Counted from the first letter of the stretch, positions 35,411 to 44,633 are shown. The stretch: 64,000 nt of DNA from Clostridium estertheticum (GCF_026650985.1 NZ_CP086239.1:2232001-2296000), one strand, 5' to 3'. Program-made: numbers and translations. Notes: generated from the sequence alone by a model not told the origin.

Positions 35411-36370
35411 TTATTTTACGTATGTAGAAATAAACTCTTTTGACATTTTGGCAATTTTATCTGCGTTTGTCCAATATAAATAATGCTTCCCACTAAGAAC
35501 TTGAATCTTTTGAATATCCGAGTTTGAAATTACGTCTTCATGAAGTGGCAACCACTCTTTATTACTGTCTACGGACTCTTTTGATAAAAAGGATAAAACA
35601 GGTAATTTATTTGGATATTTCACATCATATAGTTCTTTTGTATTTGTATTTACCATATTAAATTCATTTATCACAGAGACATTTCCACTATTCCAGGTTG
35701 TTGCCATTTTTTTCATTTTAATTTGCTTCGTAGAATAATAATTGTTTTTGTTCATGCCATCATCAACACTTGGCAAAAGGTATGTAATATCCCTTACAAT
35801 TCCAAACGTATTAAGCAATGTCAAATATGGTGACATGTTAGCATCTTTATTACTTTTTGTTTGATTAGGTTTAGACTCGTCAATCCCAATAATTGCCTCC
35901 ACTTCCTTCGGATAATTTACTGCATAGTACATCGAATATATGCCCGATATCGAGTGTGGCATTAATATGTATGGTCCATTAATTTTTAATTCTTTAAGTA
36001 CTGTCCTTATTTCCTTTACAATGTTTGCATTAGAACGTTCCTCTTTTGTAGTGTCACTAAAACCGTATCCAAAGCATTCAAGGATTACGACTTTATAATC
36101 TGAGCTTAATCTTTCTGCCAAAGGCATAAAATCTGTAATTGGTGATGCAGTTCCTAAACCGCTTAGTAACACGATTGTTTTTTTTCCTGATCCAGTCACA
36201 TAAGCTTGCATATTTTTACCATCCACATTTATTGTTTGGCCACTTTTATACTTGTTCTTTTCAATTGATTTCAAGACATTATGCGTTACTGCTGATATAA
36301 TTACTAATCCAACTATAATCCCAATAATCCATAGTAATACTTTTCTTGTTATTTTTAGTGCCTTTTTCAT
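35411..36370 (-). CDS. Membrane-anchored alpha/beta hydrolase
   Basis: 319 residues. Helix at about 11-31 (KVLLWIIGIIVGLVIISAV) anchors it with the enzyme outside. Oxyanion region VLLSGLGTASP; nucleophile elbow LMPHSISGIYS (Ser in PHSISG); catalytic His in SGKHYLYW near the C-terminus; Asp likely in VKYPNKLP..KESVDSN. The ATG overlaps the stop of the ABC-2 permease by 4 bp, so hydrolase and permease are one operon. A role in processing whatever the permease handles is inferred, not shown. Confidence 0.85.
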   Translation of the reverse strand: MKKALKITRKVLLWIIGIIVGLVIISAVTHNVLKSIEKNKYKSGQTINVDGKNMQAYVTGSGKKTIVLLSGLGTASPITDFMPLAERLSSDYKVVILECFGYGFSDTTKEERSNANIVKEIRTVLKELKINGPYILMPHSISGIYSMYYAVNYPKEVEAIIGIDESKPNQTKSNKDANMSPYLTLLNTFGIVRDITYLLPSVDDGMNKNNYYSTKQIKMKKMATTWNSGNVSVINEFNMVNTNTKELYDVKYPNKLPVLSFLSKESVDSNKEWLPLHEDVISNSDIQKIQVLSGKHYLYWTNADKIAKMSKEFISTYVK

Positions 36371-37110
36371 CTAATGTTCCTCCATTTATCTAATCCAACT
36401 TTATTATATGTACATACAAATGTAACTCCAGCAATTATTATCCAGATTAAGATTACTGCTATATTCTTGGCTTCTCCCACTCCAATCTCTCCCCCACTAA
36501 ACAGCATTTTAAACATTAGGTTCATATTATAATTAGGCAAAAAACTTGCTATTAGTTCTATCTTTTTACTGAAGCTTGAAAATATTGGCACCATTAAAAA
36601 AAACATAAGTATAGGCATTCCTACTGTTCCTGCTGACATTTGGTTAGGAACAATAATGCCTACTACCGCTCCAATTTCTATCATGCTAATTGCAACTAAA
36701 GACGTTAACAATATAAATTTACCTAAGTACACAGAATCCATTCGAGCTATATAAAATATAAGTATATTTAGAATTTCTGATACCACGAACGTTATAACAA
36801 CTTTTCCTATTAAAAATTCTAAAGGTGACACTCCTGAAAGCATAAGAGTTCTAAGTGTGTTTTTTTCTTTTTCTTCTGCAATCAACATAGCTATCATAAA
36901 TCCAGCTATAAGTACAATATTCATACCTAAGCAAATATATAGTATTTCGTATTTACCAATGCCATCACTTGTTCCTCCGGCACGAAATACATTAGTATAT
37001 ATAAAACTAAATAGAACTGGCAATAAGCACATTAATAAAATATTCCAATCTTTTGATAAACTCTTTATTTCTTTTTTTAACAATGCATTAATTCTTCTTG
37101 TAAATTCCAT
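36367..37110 (-). CDS. ABC-2 type transporter permease
   Basis: 247 residues, six predicted helices. It starts MEFTRRINALLKKEIKSLSKDWNILL, the amphipathic N-terminus typical of ABC-2 export permeases (NatB/LinN-like), with the cytosolic loop EEKEKNTLRTLMLSG after the second helix, as in this family. No canonical ATPase lies beside it; the only candidate is the ABC-LytTR fusion upstream, separated by 200 bp. Co-transcribed with the downstream hydrolase. Confidence 0.85.
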   Translation of the reverse strand: MEFTRRINALLKKEIKSLSKDWNILLMCLLPVLFSFIYTNVFRAGGTSDGIGKYEILYICLGMNIVLIAGFMIAMLIAEEKEKNTLRTLMLSGVSPLEFLIGKVVITFVVSEILNILIFYIARMDSVYLGKFILLTSLVAISMIEIGAVVGIIVPNQMSAGTVGMPILMFFLMVPIFSSFSKKIELIASFLPNYNMNLMFKMLFSGGEIGVGEAKNIAVILIWIIIAGVTFVCTYNKVGLDKWRNIR

Positions 37111-37311
37111 TATAATGCTCTCCCTGTTAGATTTAAATTATGTTTTCTAGTGTTGGCTCCTTTCTGCTCTTTTATAAATTAATTATGTCACAGATTGGAT
37201 CTCGATACATCAAAAAAGCTATGAACAGAGTATTAGATTGCCTTAGTGCCTCTATTTTAGAGTCCAATGGAGCATATAATACCTTGAATGAATTGAGTTA
37301 AATCTTGATAA
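37111..37311. promoter_or_regulatory. Gap between ABC-LytTR gene and permease operon
   Basis: About 200 bp holding a strong GGGAGAG ribosome site for the permease and presumably its promoter. No clear pair of LytTR direct repeats was recognised. A 38-codon plus-strand frame (37185-37301) lacks a ribosome site. Confidence 0.35.
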
Positions 37312-38373
37312 TTACAACTTTAGTATTGTTTTCAACTCATCTAATCTACCTTTTGACAAAGGTACGGAACTCTTTATTTTATCGTCCAGACCTAGACTGT
37401 AACTATTCCTTGTCCAAGTAATTATTTCTCGTACTCTTTGTAAATTTACTATATACGATCTATGACATCTGAAAAATCCAAAGTATTTTAATCTTTCTTC
37501 CAAATCAGTAAGAGAAATAGTACAAGGAAACTTTTCTCCACTAATATATATATTGCTAATTCCCTTGTCACTCTCAATATAATCAATCTCTATCGGATCA
37601 AACAGCAGAATTTTATCCTCTATTTTAACCGGTATCTTCTCAATTTTATATATTTCGTTTGTACTGACCAATTTTTCTATAGGGATGCCATCCACCCCCT
37701 TATGCATTTCCTCTTTCTGGCAGTCATACTCTTCTCTATTATTACTTAATGATACCAATCCAGCTGCATCTAACCGATACGCTTTTTCGCTGATCATTAT
37801 CGTATCTTTAAAAAGCACGGAGGTGATCAACACAGCTGTTCCACTAGAACATAAATCATCTATGTTTTCAATTATTGATATGGCTCCATCCAGCTCCATA
37901 TTAAGAATTGGCTCCTGAAATATTAACAATTTAGGTTGCTTTAATCTTTCTCTAGCAAAGCTTACACGTCTTTTTTGTGAATAACTTAACTTATTAATTT
38001 TAGTATTGGCAATGTCCAAAAGTGCCAGCCCCATCAATATTTCTTTATAATCAACCTTGTTTCCAAAAATATCAGCAAAAAACTTCATATAACTCTCTAT
38101 CGTCATATTTTCATAAAGAGCATCTTCTCTGAGCACAACTCCTATGCTAGCCATGTTTTTTTTAATATACTCCAAATTTTTAATACCCTCTATAAAAATC
38201 TCACCTTTTCCTGGTATTTCTTTTCCCAATATCAAATTTACCAGCAAATCACTTATCTCATTGCTACATTCTATACTTACAGAGTTTCCTTTATCTATAT
38301 TAATATCTATGCCTTTCAAAATATTATTCTTTTTCTCTTTATACAAGCCTTTAATTTTAAACATATAAATCAT
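37312..38373 (-). CDS. ABC-ATPase-like domain fused to a LytTR DNA-binding domain
   Basis: 353 residues. Residues about 1-205 follow an ABC nucleotide-binding domain: beta-rich start (FKIKGLYKEKKNNILKGIDINI), a Q-loop-like segment (SIGVVLREDALYENMT), signature region LSYSQKRRVSFARERL and Walker B LLIFQEPILN. The Walker A is degenerate: ECSNEISDLL stands where GxxGxGKST belongs, so ATP hydrolysis is doubtful. Residues about 250-353 are a LytTR domain (EIDYIESDKGISNIYI..FFRCHRSYIVNLQRVREI). A soluble regulator that senses or docks on the adjacent ABC-2 permease is a reasonable guess; ABC-LytTR fusions occur in Firmicutes but are poorly studied. Confidence 0.85.
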   Translation of the reverse strand: MIYMFKIKGLYKEKKNNILKGIDINIDKGNSVSIECSNEISDLLVNLILGKEIPGKGEIFIEGIKNLEYIKKNMASIGVVLREDALYENMTIESYMKFFADIFGNKVDYKEILMGLALLDIANTKINKLSYSQKRRVSFARERLKQPKLLIFQEPILNMELDGAISIIENIDDLCSSGTAVLITSVLFKDTIMISEKAYRLDAAGLVSLSNNREEYDCQKEEMHKGVDGIPIEKLVSTNEIYKIEKIPVKIEDKILLFDPIEIDYIESDKGISNIYISGEKFPCTISLTDLEERLKYFGFFRCHRSYIVNLQRVREIITWTRNSYSLGLDDKIKSSVPLSKGRLDELKTILKL

Positions 38374-38684
38374 CCTTCAACCTTTTTGTTAATAATTATA
38401 GCATAGTTTCGGGCTAATTATTTCTCTATTTTACTTAGATAATTCTTTTTCATAACATATAGAAATCACCTTTTCTATTGCTTACGATTCCGCTCTTAGC
38501 TTGACAATATTTTTTCTATCATAATAACCATATAATAATATAATATCAATTATCCTCCATTAATTGTACAACTAAATTACGAATTCCTCTTTATTTAAAA
38601 AAATCACTTTAATTTTACTTTAGCATATTATGATTATTAATACTCGAAAATAGAAGAGTTTAGTTTACAATTAATTCTAAAAAC
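38374..38684. other. AT-rich gap with the ABC-LytTR promoter
   Basis: About 310 bp. A TATAATTATT box near 38390-38400 on the minus strand may serve the ABC-LytTR gene. Nothing else recognised. Confidence 0.4.
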
Positions 38685-38700
38685 AAAGGAGGTGTTTAAC

Positions 38701-38865
38701 ATTAATAACTATGATAAAGTTGAATCTAGCCATATAGAAAAACATCCACCTTCCCTGATCAAGAAAGATCTATCTCAAAAAGTTGCGATCTCTGACTTTA
38801 AAGATGAGCAGTTGTTTCAAAATCTTAAAAACTATATAGACTGTAATGTAGATGGCATGGACTAA
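38701..38865 (+). CDS. Small hypothetical protein with a probable ATT start
   Basis: 54 codons behind a perfect AAAGGAGGTG (38685-38694), eight nt before an ATT; a GTG three codons earlier overlaps the ribosome site itself. Reads INNYDKVESSHIEKHP, then SLIKKDLSQKVAISDFKDEQ and NLKNYIDCNVDGMD. Hydrophilic, no known family. ATT is a rare but genuine bacterial start codon. It may instead be a decayed gene whose ATG mutated. Confidence 0.45.
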   Translation: MNNYDKVESSHIEKHPPSLIKKDLSQKVAISDFKDEQLFQNLKNYIDCNVDGMD

Positions 38866-38887
38866 CCTTTTATAATAGCAACAGATA

Positions 38888-39024
38888 TATTCGATTTAGA
38901 AAAAGTTGAAGATATAAAAAAATACTTATAGAAAAACAAGTGAAAAAGCTATGAGGAAATTCATAACTTTTTCACTTGTTCTTTTGTAATCAACTTTATA
39001 TAAAATTAATGACCATTATTTACT
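38888..39024. repeat. 137-bp direct repeat E, copy 1 (contains a terminator)
   Basis: Shares about 85% identity by eye with 40293-40429. It starts with a coding-like tail (TDIFDLEKVEDIKKYL, stop), then a hairpin ACAAGTGAAAAAGCTATGA/TCATAACTTTTTCACTTGT (38936-38980). A fragment of the same start occurs at 53822-53855. Confidence 0.8.
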
Positions 39025-39175
39025 GGGGAATGATCAATTGCTTCAAAAGCGTATATTCAAGAAATTTTATTTTATTGTTAAATTTAATTAGATTTAGAAT
39101 CCTTTTTAACTTAAATTTAACTACCTACAAGTCAGTGATTTCAGTAAATTTTTAAATATTGATCTCATTTACTTA

Positions 39176-39208
39176 ATTAAATTCTAATTAAATTCTAATT
39201 AAATTCTT
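39176..39208. repeat. Three 11-bp tandem repeats
   Basis: TAATTAAATTC repeated three times just downstream of the minus-strand effector-binding gene. Confidence 0.85.
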
Positions 39209-39251
39209 GCCATAATAAAGCGATCATTTACTGAGTTACTGTTTAAAATAA

Positions 39252-39710
39252 CTACTGAATTGCAACATATAAATAGCAATGCACTTTGCCATCTTTCGTA
39301 TATTCACTTGGAACAGTGCTCTCAAAATCTGCTGTAAAGGTTCTATGTATATCGCCCGATTTTTGCTCAGACCATACCTTTTCCCATGCCTTTCTCGTAC
39401 AAACACTTATTTCTCCATTTCCATCTTTTTCATCGTATTTTTTATAAAAGCCTTTACTTACTTCTGTATCCATCTTTTGAAAGAAGTCTGTTGTTACAGC
39501 CATTATTGTTAGATCATAATCTCCATTTTCATCACTGGAATAATTACTGTATTTTGAAATTGGAGAAATACCCTGTTGAAATACATGTTCACTATCAAAA
39601 ATAATAGGTAGTTTTCCACTTGTAATATCATTCCAAATATCACCAATATTATTCATTCCTTCTTTGGAATTATTCGTTCTTATTGTTATTTCATTTAATT
39701 TATATGCCAT
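39252..39710 (-). CDS. GyrI-like / AraC effector-binding domain protein
   Basis: 152 residues, stand-alone small-molecule-binding domain: N-terminal NEITIRTNN strand, PIISDSE-type loop, central SKYSNYSSDENGDYDLTIMAV and C-terminal Y..GKVHCYLYVAIQ, the pattern of YdeE/GyrI-like proteins that resemble the ligand domain of Rob/BmrR. It has no DNA-binding domain of its own. AAAGGAGG ribosome site. Flanked by direct repeats E (38888 and 40293) together with the truncated lipoprotein gene. Confidence 0.7.
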   Translation of the reverse strand: MAYKLNEITIRTNNSKEGMNNIGDIWNDITSGKLPIIFDSEHVFQQGISPISKYSNYSSDENGDYDLTIMAVTTDFFQKMDTEVSKGFYKKYDEKDGNGEISVCTRKAWEKVWSEQKSGDIHRTFTADFESTVPSEYTKDGKVHCYLYVAIQ

Positions 39711-39740
39711 ACTCTTACTCCTCCTTTAAAACGATAAAAT

Positions 39741-39770
39741 GGTGCCACCCACATGGCAAGTGGCAAGTGC
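39741..39770. repeat. Dispersed palindrome family C, copy 1
   Basis: GGTGCCACCCACATGGCAAG followed by a second TGGCAAGT unit. Inverted repeat TGCCA/TGGCA. Confidence 0.9.
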
Positions 39771-39791
39771 AAAAAAGTATATCTGTAAATA

Positions 39792-40207
39792 TTACTTTAT
39801 CTCAGTTCCACCCCATTCAACAACAGTAAATCCTTTTCTTATAAATGGTTTTAGTCATTCCCCTTTATCACAAACCCATTAGACATGTCCCACTTATTAT
39901 TAGAAACTCCTTCCCAATATAAATATGAATATTCTCTGTTATCCGAAATATTAGTTAATGTGCCATCCGGATGAGCTTTTACTTTCCATCCATCATTATA
40001 TTCTGGATAGGTGCAGGTAATCTTACCTTTATACGCAAGTTTTACGCTAACCGTTTGCTGCGATTTAGGATACAAATAAATTACAGGTTTCTTAGTAGTC
40101 TCCTGTGATCCAGGTTTCTTAGTAACCTCCTGTGATCCACAACCAGTTAATAATACCAAAATTAATGATAAACTTAAAATAAGGCCTTTTGATTTTAATG
40201 CCTTCAT
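39792..40207 (-). pseudogene. Lipoprotein with internal deletion near the C-terminus
   Basis: 118 readable residues (stop at 39851): signal and lipobox LLTGC (Cys23), an imperfect nine-residue duplication (GSQEVTKKP/GSQETTKKP), then PVIYLYPKSQQTVSVKL and GWKVKAHPDGTL, hallmarks of a conserved clostridial lipoprotein family, ending MSNGFVIKGND. In another frame right after the stop lies LKPFIRKGFTVVEWGGTEIK, then a stop at 39792; this is the usual C-terminal end of that family. About 80-100 residues that normally lie between are missing, so an internal deletion fused the two parts out of frame. Confidence 0.75.
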
Positions 40208-40292
40208 ATTTTGCCCTCCATAATATTACGTTAAATTTCGCAGATATTTTTACCCTACATAAAGTTTACCATAAAAAACAATATTATCAAAT

Positions 40293-40429
40293 ATATTCGA
40301 CTTAAAAAGGTTGAAGATATAAAAAACTACTTATCAAAAAACATGTGAAAAAGCTATGAGGAAATTCATAGCTTTTTCACATGTTCTTTTGTAGTTAACT
40401 TTAGATAAAATTGATGACTATTATTTACT
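40293..40429. repeat. 137-bp direct repeat E, copy 2
   Basis: Diverged copy of 38888-39024 with hairpin CATGTGAAAAAGCTATGA/TCATAGCTTTTTCACATG (40341-40382). The two copies bracket the effector-binding and lipoprotein genes. It ends beside the 3' end of the minus-strand gntP-family gene and may be its terminator. Confidence 0.8.
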
Positions 40430-40439
40430 TAATTAAATT

Positions 40440-41759
40440 CTAATGCACTACCATACTTAATAATAAAACCATAACTAAACCGACCACAGATATTATGGTT
40501 TCAAGTACTGACCAGGATTTCAACGTTTCTGGTATTGATAAATTGAAATATTCTTTAAACATCCAAAATCCGGGATCATTAACATGTGAGAATATTAAAC
40601 TTCCGGCTCCAGTCGCGAGTACCATAAGTTCAGGACTAGCACCTGTTGCTACAACTAATGGTCCAACAATACCTGCTGCTGTAAGTCCAGCTACAGTTGC
40701 AGATCCTAGTGCTATTCTAAGTATTGCTGCTATTGACCATGCAAGTACTAACGGTGAAATGGTTGATCCTTTCATGATTTGAGCAACATAATCTGCAACT
40801 CCACTATCTACTAAGACTTGCTTAAATGCTCCACCTCCACCTATTATTAATAAAATCATAGATATTGCAGCTATTGATTCAGTTACAGTTTTCATAACTT
40901 CTGGCATCTTTTTACCGTTATTTAATCCAAAAGTGAATATAGCTAAGAGTACTGCTATAAGAAGTGCTATTACGGGATCCCCTAAAAAGTTAGTGTAATT
41001 TAAAATAGGTGAAGTTTTTGGTAAATTAATAGTAGCAATAGCTCTTGCTGCCATAAGTATTACTGGCACTAAAGCTGTAAACACACTTATGCCAAAACTA
41101 GGCATTTCTTTATCCGTAAATGTCTTAGGATTATATAAACCTTTTGGTATATCATGTTCCATATGTTTTAAGAATTTTGTAAGTACAGGACCCGCAAAAA
41201 TTACTGCTGGCACGGCACAAACAATACCATAAATTAAAGTCTTACCTAAATCTGCTTTATAAATAGCAGCTATAGCTGTAGGGCCCGGATGTGGTGGTAA
41301 AAATCCATGAGTCGCAGATAATGCTGCGGCCATCGGAACTCCTATGTATAAAAGTGGAATATCAGCAGCTGCTGCTATTGAAAACACAAGTGGGAGTAAA
41401 AGTACAAACCCTATTTCATAAAATAAAGCAATACCAACAATAAACCCAGTTAATATAACTGCTAATTGTATATGTTTTTTCCCAAACTTATCAATTAGTG
41501 TAAGAGCTATTCTTTGAGCTCCACCACTATCTGCCATAAGCTTACCAAGCATAGCACCAAAACCAAGTACTAGTGCTAGAGATCCGAGTGTACCACCAAC
41601 GCCCTTCGTTATTGAAAGTACAACACTTGGAAGTGGCATACCTTCCATGATACCTACTGATAATGCTACAATAATTAATGACAAGAAACCATTTAATTTA
41701 AAAGCTATCATAAGAACTAGTAATAACGCAACTCCGAAAACAACAATTAATAACGGCAT
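40440..41759 (-). CDS. Gluconate/sugar-acid:H+ symporter, GntP family
   Basis: 439 residues, twelve or more helices, GntP family: MPLLIVVFGVALLLVLMI start, GFGAMLGKLMADSGGAQRIA, SATHGFLPPHPGPTAIA (family signature) and a C-terminal GSLIFSHVNDPGFWMFKEYF. Imports gluconate or a similar aldonate. Last gene of the operon dehydratase - KDG kinase - permease, with AAGAGGGGG before its ATG. The operon logic predicts uptake of the same acid the dehydratase consumes. Confidence 0.93.
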   Translation of the reverse strand: MPLLIVVFGVALLLVLMIAFKLNGFLSLIIVALSVGIMEGMPLPSVVLSITKGVGGTLGSLALVLGFGAMLGKLMADSGGAQRIALTLIDKFGKKHIQLAVILTGFIVGIALFYEIGFVLLLPLVFSIAAAADIPLLYIGVPMAAALSATHGFLPPHPGPTAIAAIYKADLGKTLIYGIVCAVPAVIFAGPVLTKFLKHMEHDIPKGLYNPKTFTDKEMPSFGISVFTALVPVILMAARAIATINLPKTSPILNYTNFLGDPVIALLIAVLLAIFTFGLNNGKKMPEVMKTVTESIAAISMILLIIGGGGAFKQVLVDSGVADYVAQIMKGSTISPLVLAWSIAAILRIALGSATVAGLTAAGIVGPLVVATGASPELMVLATGAGSLIFSHVNDPGFWMFKEYFNLSIPETLKSWSVLETIISVVGLVMVLLLSMVVH

Positions 41760-41810
41760 AATAAAATCCCCCTCTTATTTTTGTAGTAAACCAACCTTAT
41801 AAACTTATCA

Positions 41811-42758
41811 CTATCTCGCAATCGTTTTCTTTTTTCCAATAAACGCCATTAGTTGTTCGTAATTTGGATAACCTTCCATATCACCCTTTACAAGGACTGC
41901 CATAGCGCCAACTCCATTTGCATATTCTCCACATTCTTTGAGATCTAATTTCTTTAACATTCCAGAAAGGAACCCTGCAGCAAACCCATCTCCTGCGCCT
42001 ACTGTATCTTGAGGGTTTTCAAGTTTATATGCATTTACATATAAACCTCTGTCTTTATCTGCTATGTAACACCCTTCTTCTCCAAGTTTAACCGCTACAA
42101 CGCTACACCCCATCTTTATAAAACTATCTGCAATATCAGTAGGCTTTGTAAATCCAAGGAGCATTTCCCCCTCATCTATACCTGGAAAAATTATATCTGA
42201 TTGTTTAGCAATTTCTAGCAGAACTGGTATTGCCTCTTCTTTTGTCCATAATTTAAGTCTAATATTAGGATCAAAAGAAACTAGTACCTTATTTGCTTTT
42301 GCGACTTCTATTGCTTTGAATAATGTTTTTCTGCAGCTTTCAGAAAGTGCAGGTGTAATTCCAGTAATGTGAAGTATCTTTGCATCTTTAATATACGACT
42401 CATCTAATTCTTCTGCTTTCAAATCACTAGCTGCTGAACCTTTCCTATAGTAATAAACATTTGGATTAGAATGCATAAACCTTTCTTTAAATAATATGCC
42501 TGTATTTTTTCCAGATTCAAAAATCACTCTGGATACATCAACACCTTCACCTCGAATTGTGGACTGTATATACCTTCCAAATTCGTCATCTCCAAGTTTC
42601 GAGAACCAACCAACTTTATGTCCTAATTTTGCAAGCGCGATTGAAACATTTGATTCTGCGCCTGCAATTGATTTATTAAAGTTTTGAACGTATCTTAATG
42701 GGCCTGAAGAATCCGGGCCAAATAAAACCATAGATTCTCCAAAAGTAACTACATCCAT
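41811..42758 (-). CDS. kdgK: 2-keto-3-deoxygluconate kinase
   Basis: 315-residue PfkB-family kinase: MDVVTFGESMVLFGPD start, GAESNVSIALAKLG (substrate region), KLGEEGCYI and catalytic DTVGAGDGFAAGFLSG (about 250-265). It phosphorylates KDG to KDPG. TAGGAGG ribosome site. The aldolase that would split KDPG into pyruvate and glyceraldehyde-3-phosphate is not in the window. Confidence 0.92.
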   Translation of the reverse strand: MDVVTFGESMVLFGPDSSGPLRYVQNFNKSIAGAESNVSIALAKLGHKVGWFSKLGDDEFGRYIQSTIRGEGVDVSRVIFESGKNTGILFKERFMHSNPNVYYYRKGSAASDLKAEELDESYIKDAKILHITGITPALSESCRKTLFKAIEVAKANKVLVSFDPNIRLKLWTKEEAIPVLLEIAKQSDIIFPGIDEGEMLLGFTKPTDIADSFIKMGCSVVAVKLGEEGCYIADKDRGLYVNAYKLENPQDTVGAGDGFAAGFLSGMLKKLDLKECGEYANGVGAMAVLVKGDMEGYPNYEQLMAFIGKKKTIAR

Positions 42759-42803
42759 AATACAGCCTCCTATATCTTCATGACATACGGTATGAACATA
42801 AAT

Positions 42804-44522
42804 CTATTCCATATATCCACCCTTCATTGCAGCTACTGCACATTTAGTGTATATACCGAGTATTCCTTTTGTATATTTTCTTGCTGGCCTTACCCAACTC
42901 TTTTTCCTTATTTCTAAGATTTCTTGAATTTCGCTTTCAGTTTTTTCTTGTCCTTTTACTCCTATAATGCTAAGTTCGCGGGCAACTATATCAATTTTTA
43001 TAAGATCATTTTCCTCGACTAGTGCGATAGGTCCGCCTTCACTTGCCTCGGGTGAAACATGACCAATAGCTGGTCCTCTAGTTGCTCCTGAAAATCTACC
43101 ATCAGTAATTAAAGCTATAGATTCAACTAACTGCGGGTCAGATGCGATAGCTTCTGTTGTATAAAACATTTCTGGCATTCCAGATCCTCTTGGCCCTTCA
43201 TATCTTATAAACACTGCATCTCCAGGCTTAATATCTTTTGTTAATACCGCTTTTATAGCATCTTCCTCACAATTAAATACTCTAGCTTTTAAAGTAACCT
43301 TCATTAGCTTTTTAGATATAGCTGAATGTTTTACTACTGCGCCACCTGGTGCTAGATTTCCTTTGAGTATTGCAATTGCTCCCTGAGCTTGAATTGGATT
43401 TTCTTTAGTTTTTATAATATCTTCTTTGCTTACACCTATTGCTTCTAAGTATTTATTACAATTCTCATAATAACCATTGCTTTTTAGGTCCTCTAAATTC
43501 TCACCTAAAGTTTTTCCAGTTACAGTAATCACATCTAAATGTAGGAATTCCTTTATTTCTTCCATTATTGCTGGAACGCCACCTGCATACCAAAAATATG
43601 ATCCAGGATAAAATCCACTCGGTCTTATGTTTAATATAAATGGAATTTTTTTATGAATTTCATCAAATAATTCAGGATCAATGTCAATTCCAAGTTCATG
43701 TGCGATAGCTGGAATATGAATTAATGCATTACTTGAACCTGCTATTGCCGCATGCACCATAATAGCATTTTCAAAAGCTTTTTTAGTCATTATTTCAGAT
43801 GGTTTGATATTCATTTCTATTAATTTAAGAACATGTTCTCCTGCAATCTTTGCATTAGTTTTTAGTTGTTCTAATGTTGCTGGGACTAATGCACTTCCAG
43901 GCAATGCAACGCCTAGTGCCTCTGCCATTATTTGCATTGTTGATGCAGTACCCATAAATGAACAAGCCCCACAACTTGGACACGCATTATGTTTGTAATA
44001 TGTAAATTTTTCTTTTGTTATTTCTCCTCTTTCATATTGAGCACTATATGTTCCTATTTGTTCTAAAGTAAGCATATTAGGACCAGCATTCATAATTCCA
44101 CCTGGCACCAAAATTGCCGGCATATCAAGTCTTGCAATAGCCATAAGATGTGCTGGTACAGATTTGTCACAACTTGTAATAAATATTCCTGCATCAAAAG
44201 GTGTTGCTTGTACATGTATCTCTATCATGTCTGCCATAATTTCTCTAGAGGGAAGGGAATAATTTATTCCATCGTGACCTTGCGATTCTCCGTCACATAT
44301 ATCTGTTACAAAATATTTAGCAGGTCTTCCACCTTTGTTATAAACTCCACTACAAGCTTCCTCAACTAATATATCTAAATGTGCACTTCCAGGATGACTA
44401 TGACCGTAACTACTTTCTACAATAATTTGTGGTTTTGAAAGTTCATCCACGGACCAACCTGAACCTAATCTTAACGAATCTATTTCTGGTGCTATTTCTC
44501 TTAATTGTTGACTCTTTAACAT
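42804..44522 (-). CDS. IlvD/Edd-family sugar-acid dehydratase
   Basis: 572 residues. Iron-sulfur dehydratase: cluster cysteines in SCDKSVPAH (about 108-116) and CPSCGACSFMGTAST (about 179-193), plus Cys in the N-terminal region (DICDGESQGHDG); the C-terminal lid DGRFSGATRGPAIGHVSPEA is canonical. Start taken at 44522 (MLKSQQLREIAPEI) because GAGGTG precedes it; a longer frame begins at 44561 within the leader. Context (KDG kinase, GntP) says it forms KDG from gluconate, galactonate or a like aldonate, not branched-chain amino-acid precursors. Confidence 0.88.
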   Translation of the reverse strand: MLKSQQLREIAPEIDSLRLGSGWSVDELSKPQIIVESSYGHSHPGSAHLDILVEEACSGVYNKGGRPAKYFVTDICDGESQGHDGINYSLPSREIMADMIEIHVQATPFDAGIFITSCDKSVPAHLMAIARLDMPAILVPGGIMNAGPNMLTLEQIGTYSAQYERGEITKEKFTYYKHNACPSCGACSFMGTASTMQIMAEALGVALPGSALVPATLEQLKTNAKIAGEHVLKLIEMNIKPSEIMTKKAFENAIMVHAAIAGSSNALIHIPAIAHELGIDIDPELFDEIHKKIPFILNIRPSGFYPGSYFWYAGGVPAIMEEIKEFLHLDVITVTGKTLGENLEDLKSNGYYENCNKYLEAIGVSKEDIIKTKENPIQAQGAIAILKGNLAPGGAVVKHSAISKKLMKVTLKARVFNCEEDAIKAVLTKDIKPGDAVFIRYEGPRGSGMPEMFYTTEAIASDPQLVESIALITDGRFSGATRGPAIGHVSPEASEGGPIALVEENDLIKIDIVARELSIIGVKGQEKTESEIQEILEIRKKSWVRPARKYTKGILGIYTKCAVAAMKGGYME

Positions 44523-44550
44523 TTTAATCACCTCATATTTTATTTTGTAG

Positions 44551-44561
44551 TTGTATGACAT
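44551..44561. promoter_or_regulatory. Second GntR half-operator candidate
   Basis: TTGTATGACAT matches the FadR-type TNGTNNNACNA pattern except at the last base, between promoter and start of the dehydratase gene. Confidence 0.4.
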
Positions 44562-44633
44562 AAATTTTCAACTGTAACCCTTTAACTGCTATATAAAAAA
44601 ATTATTTAACCCATTTTTGATTTATACGTTCAT

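Noticed and set aside
37185-37301. 38-codon plus-strand frame (MSQIGSRYIKKAMNRVL)
   Set aside because: No ribosome site and it lies in the promoter region of the permease operon; could be a remnant but nothing supports it.
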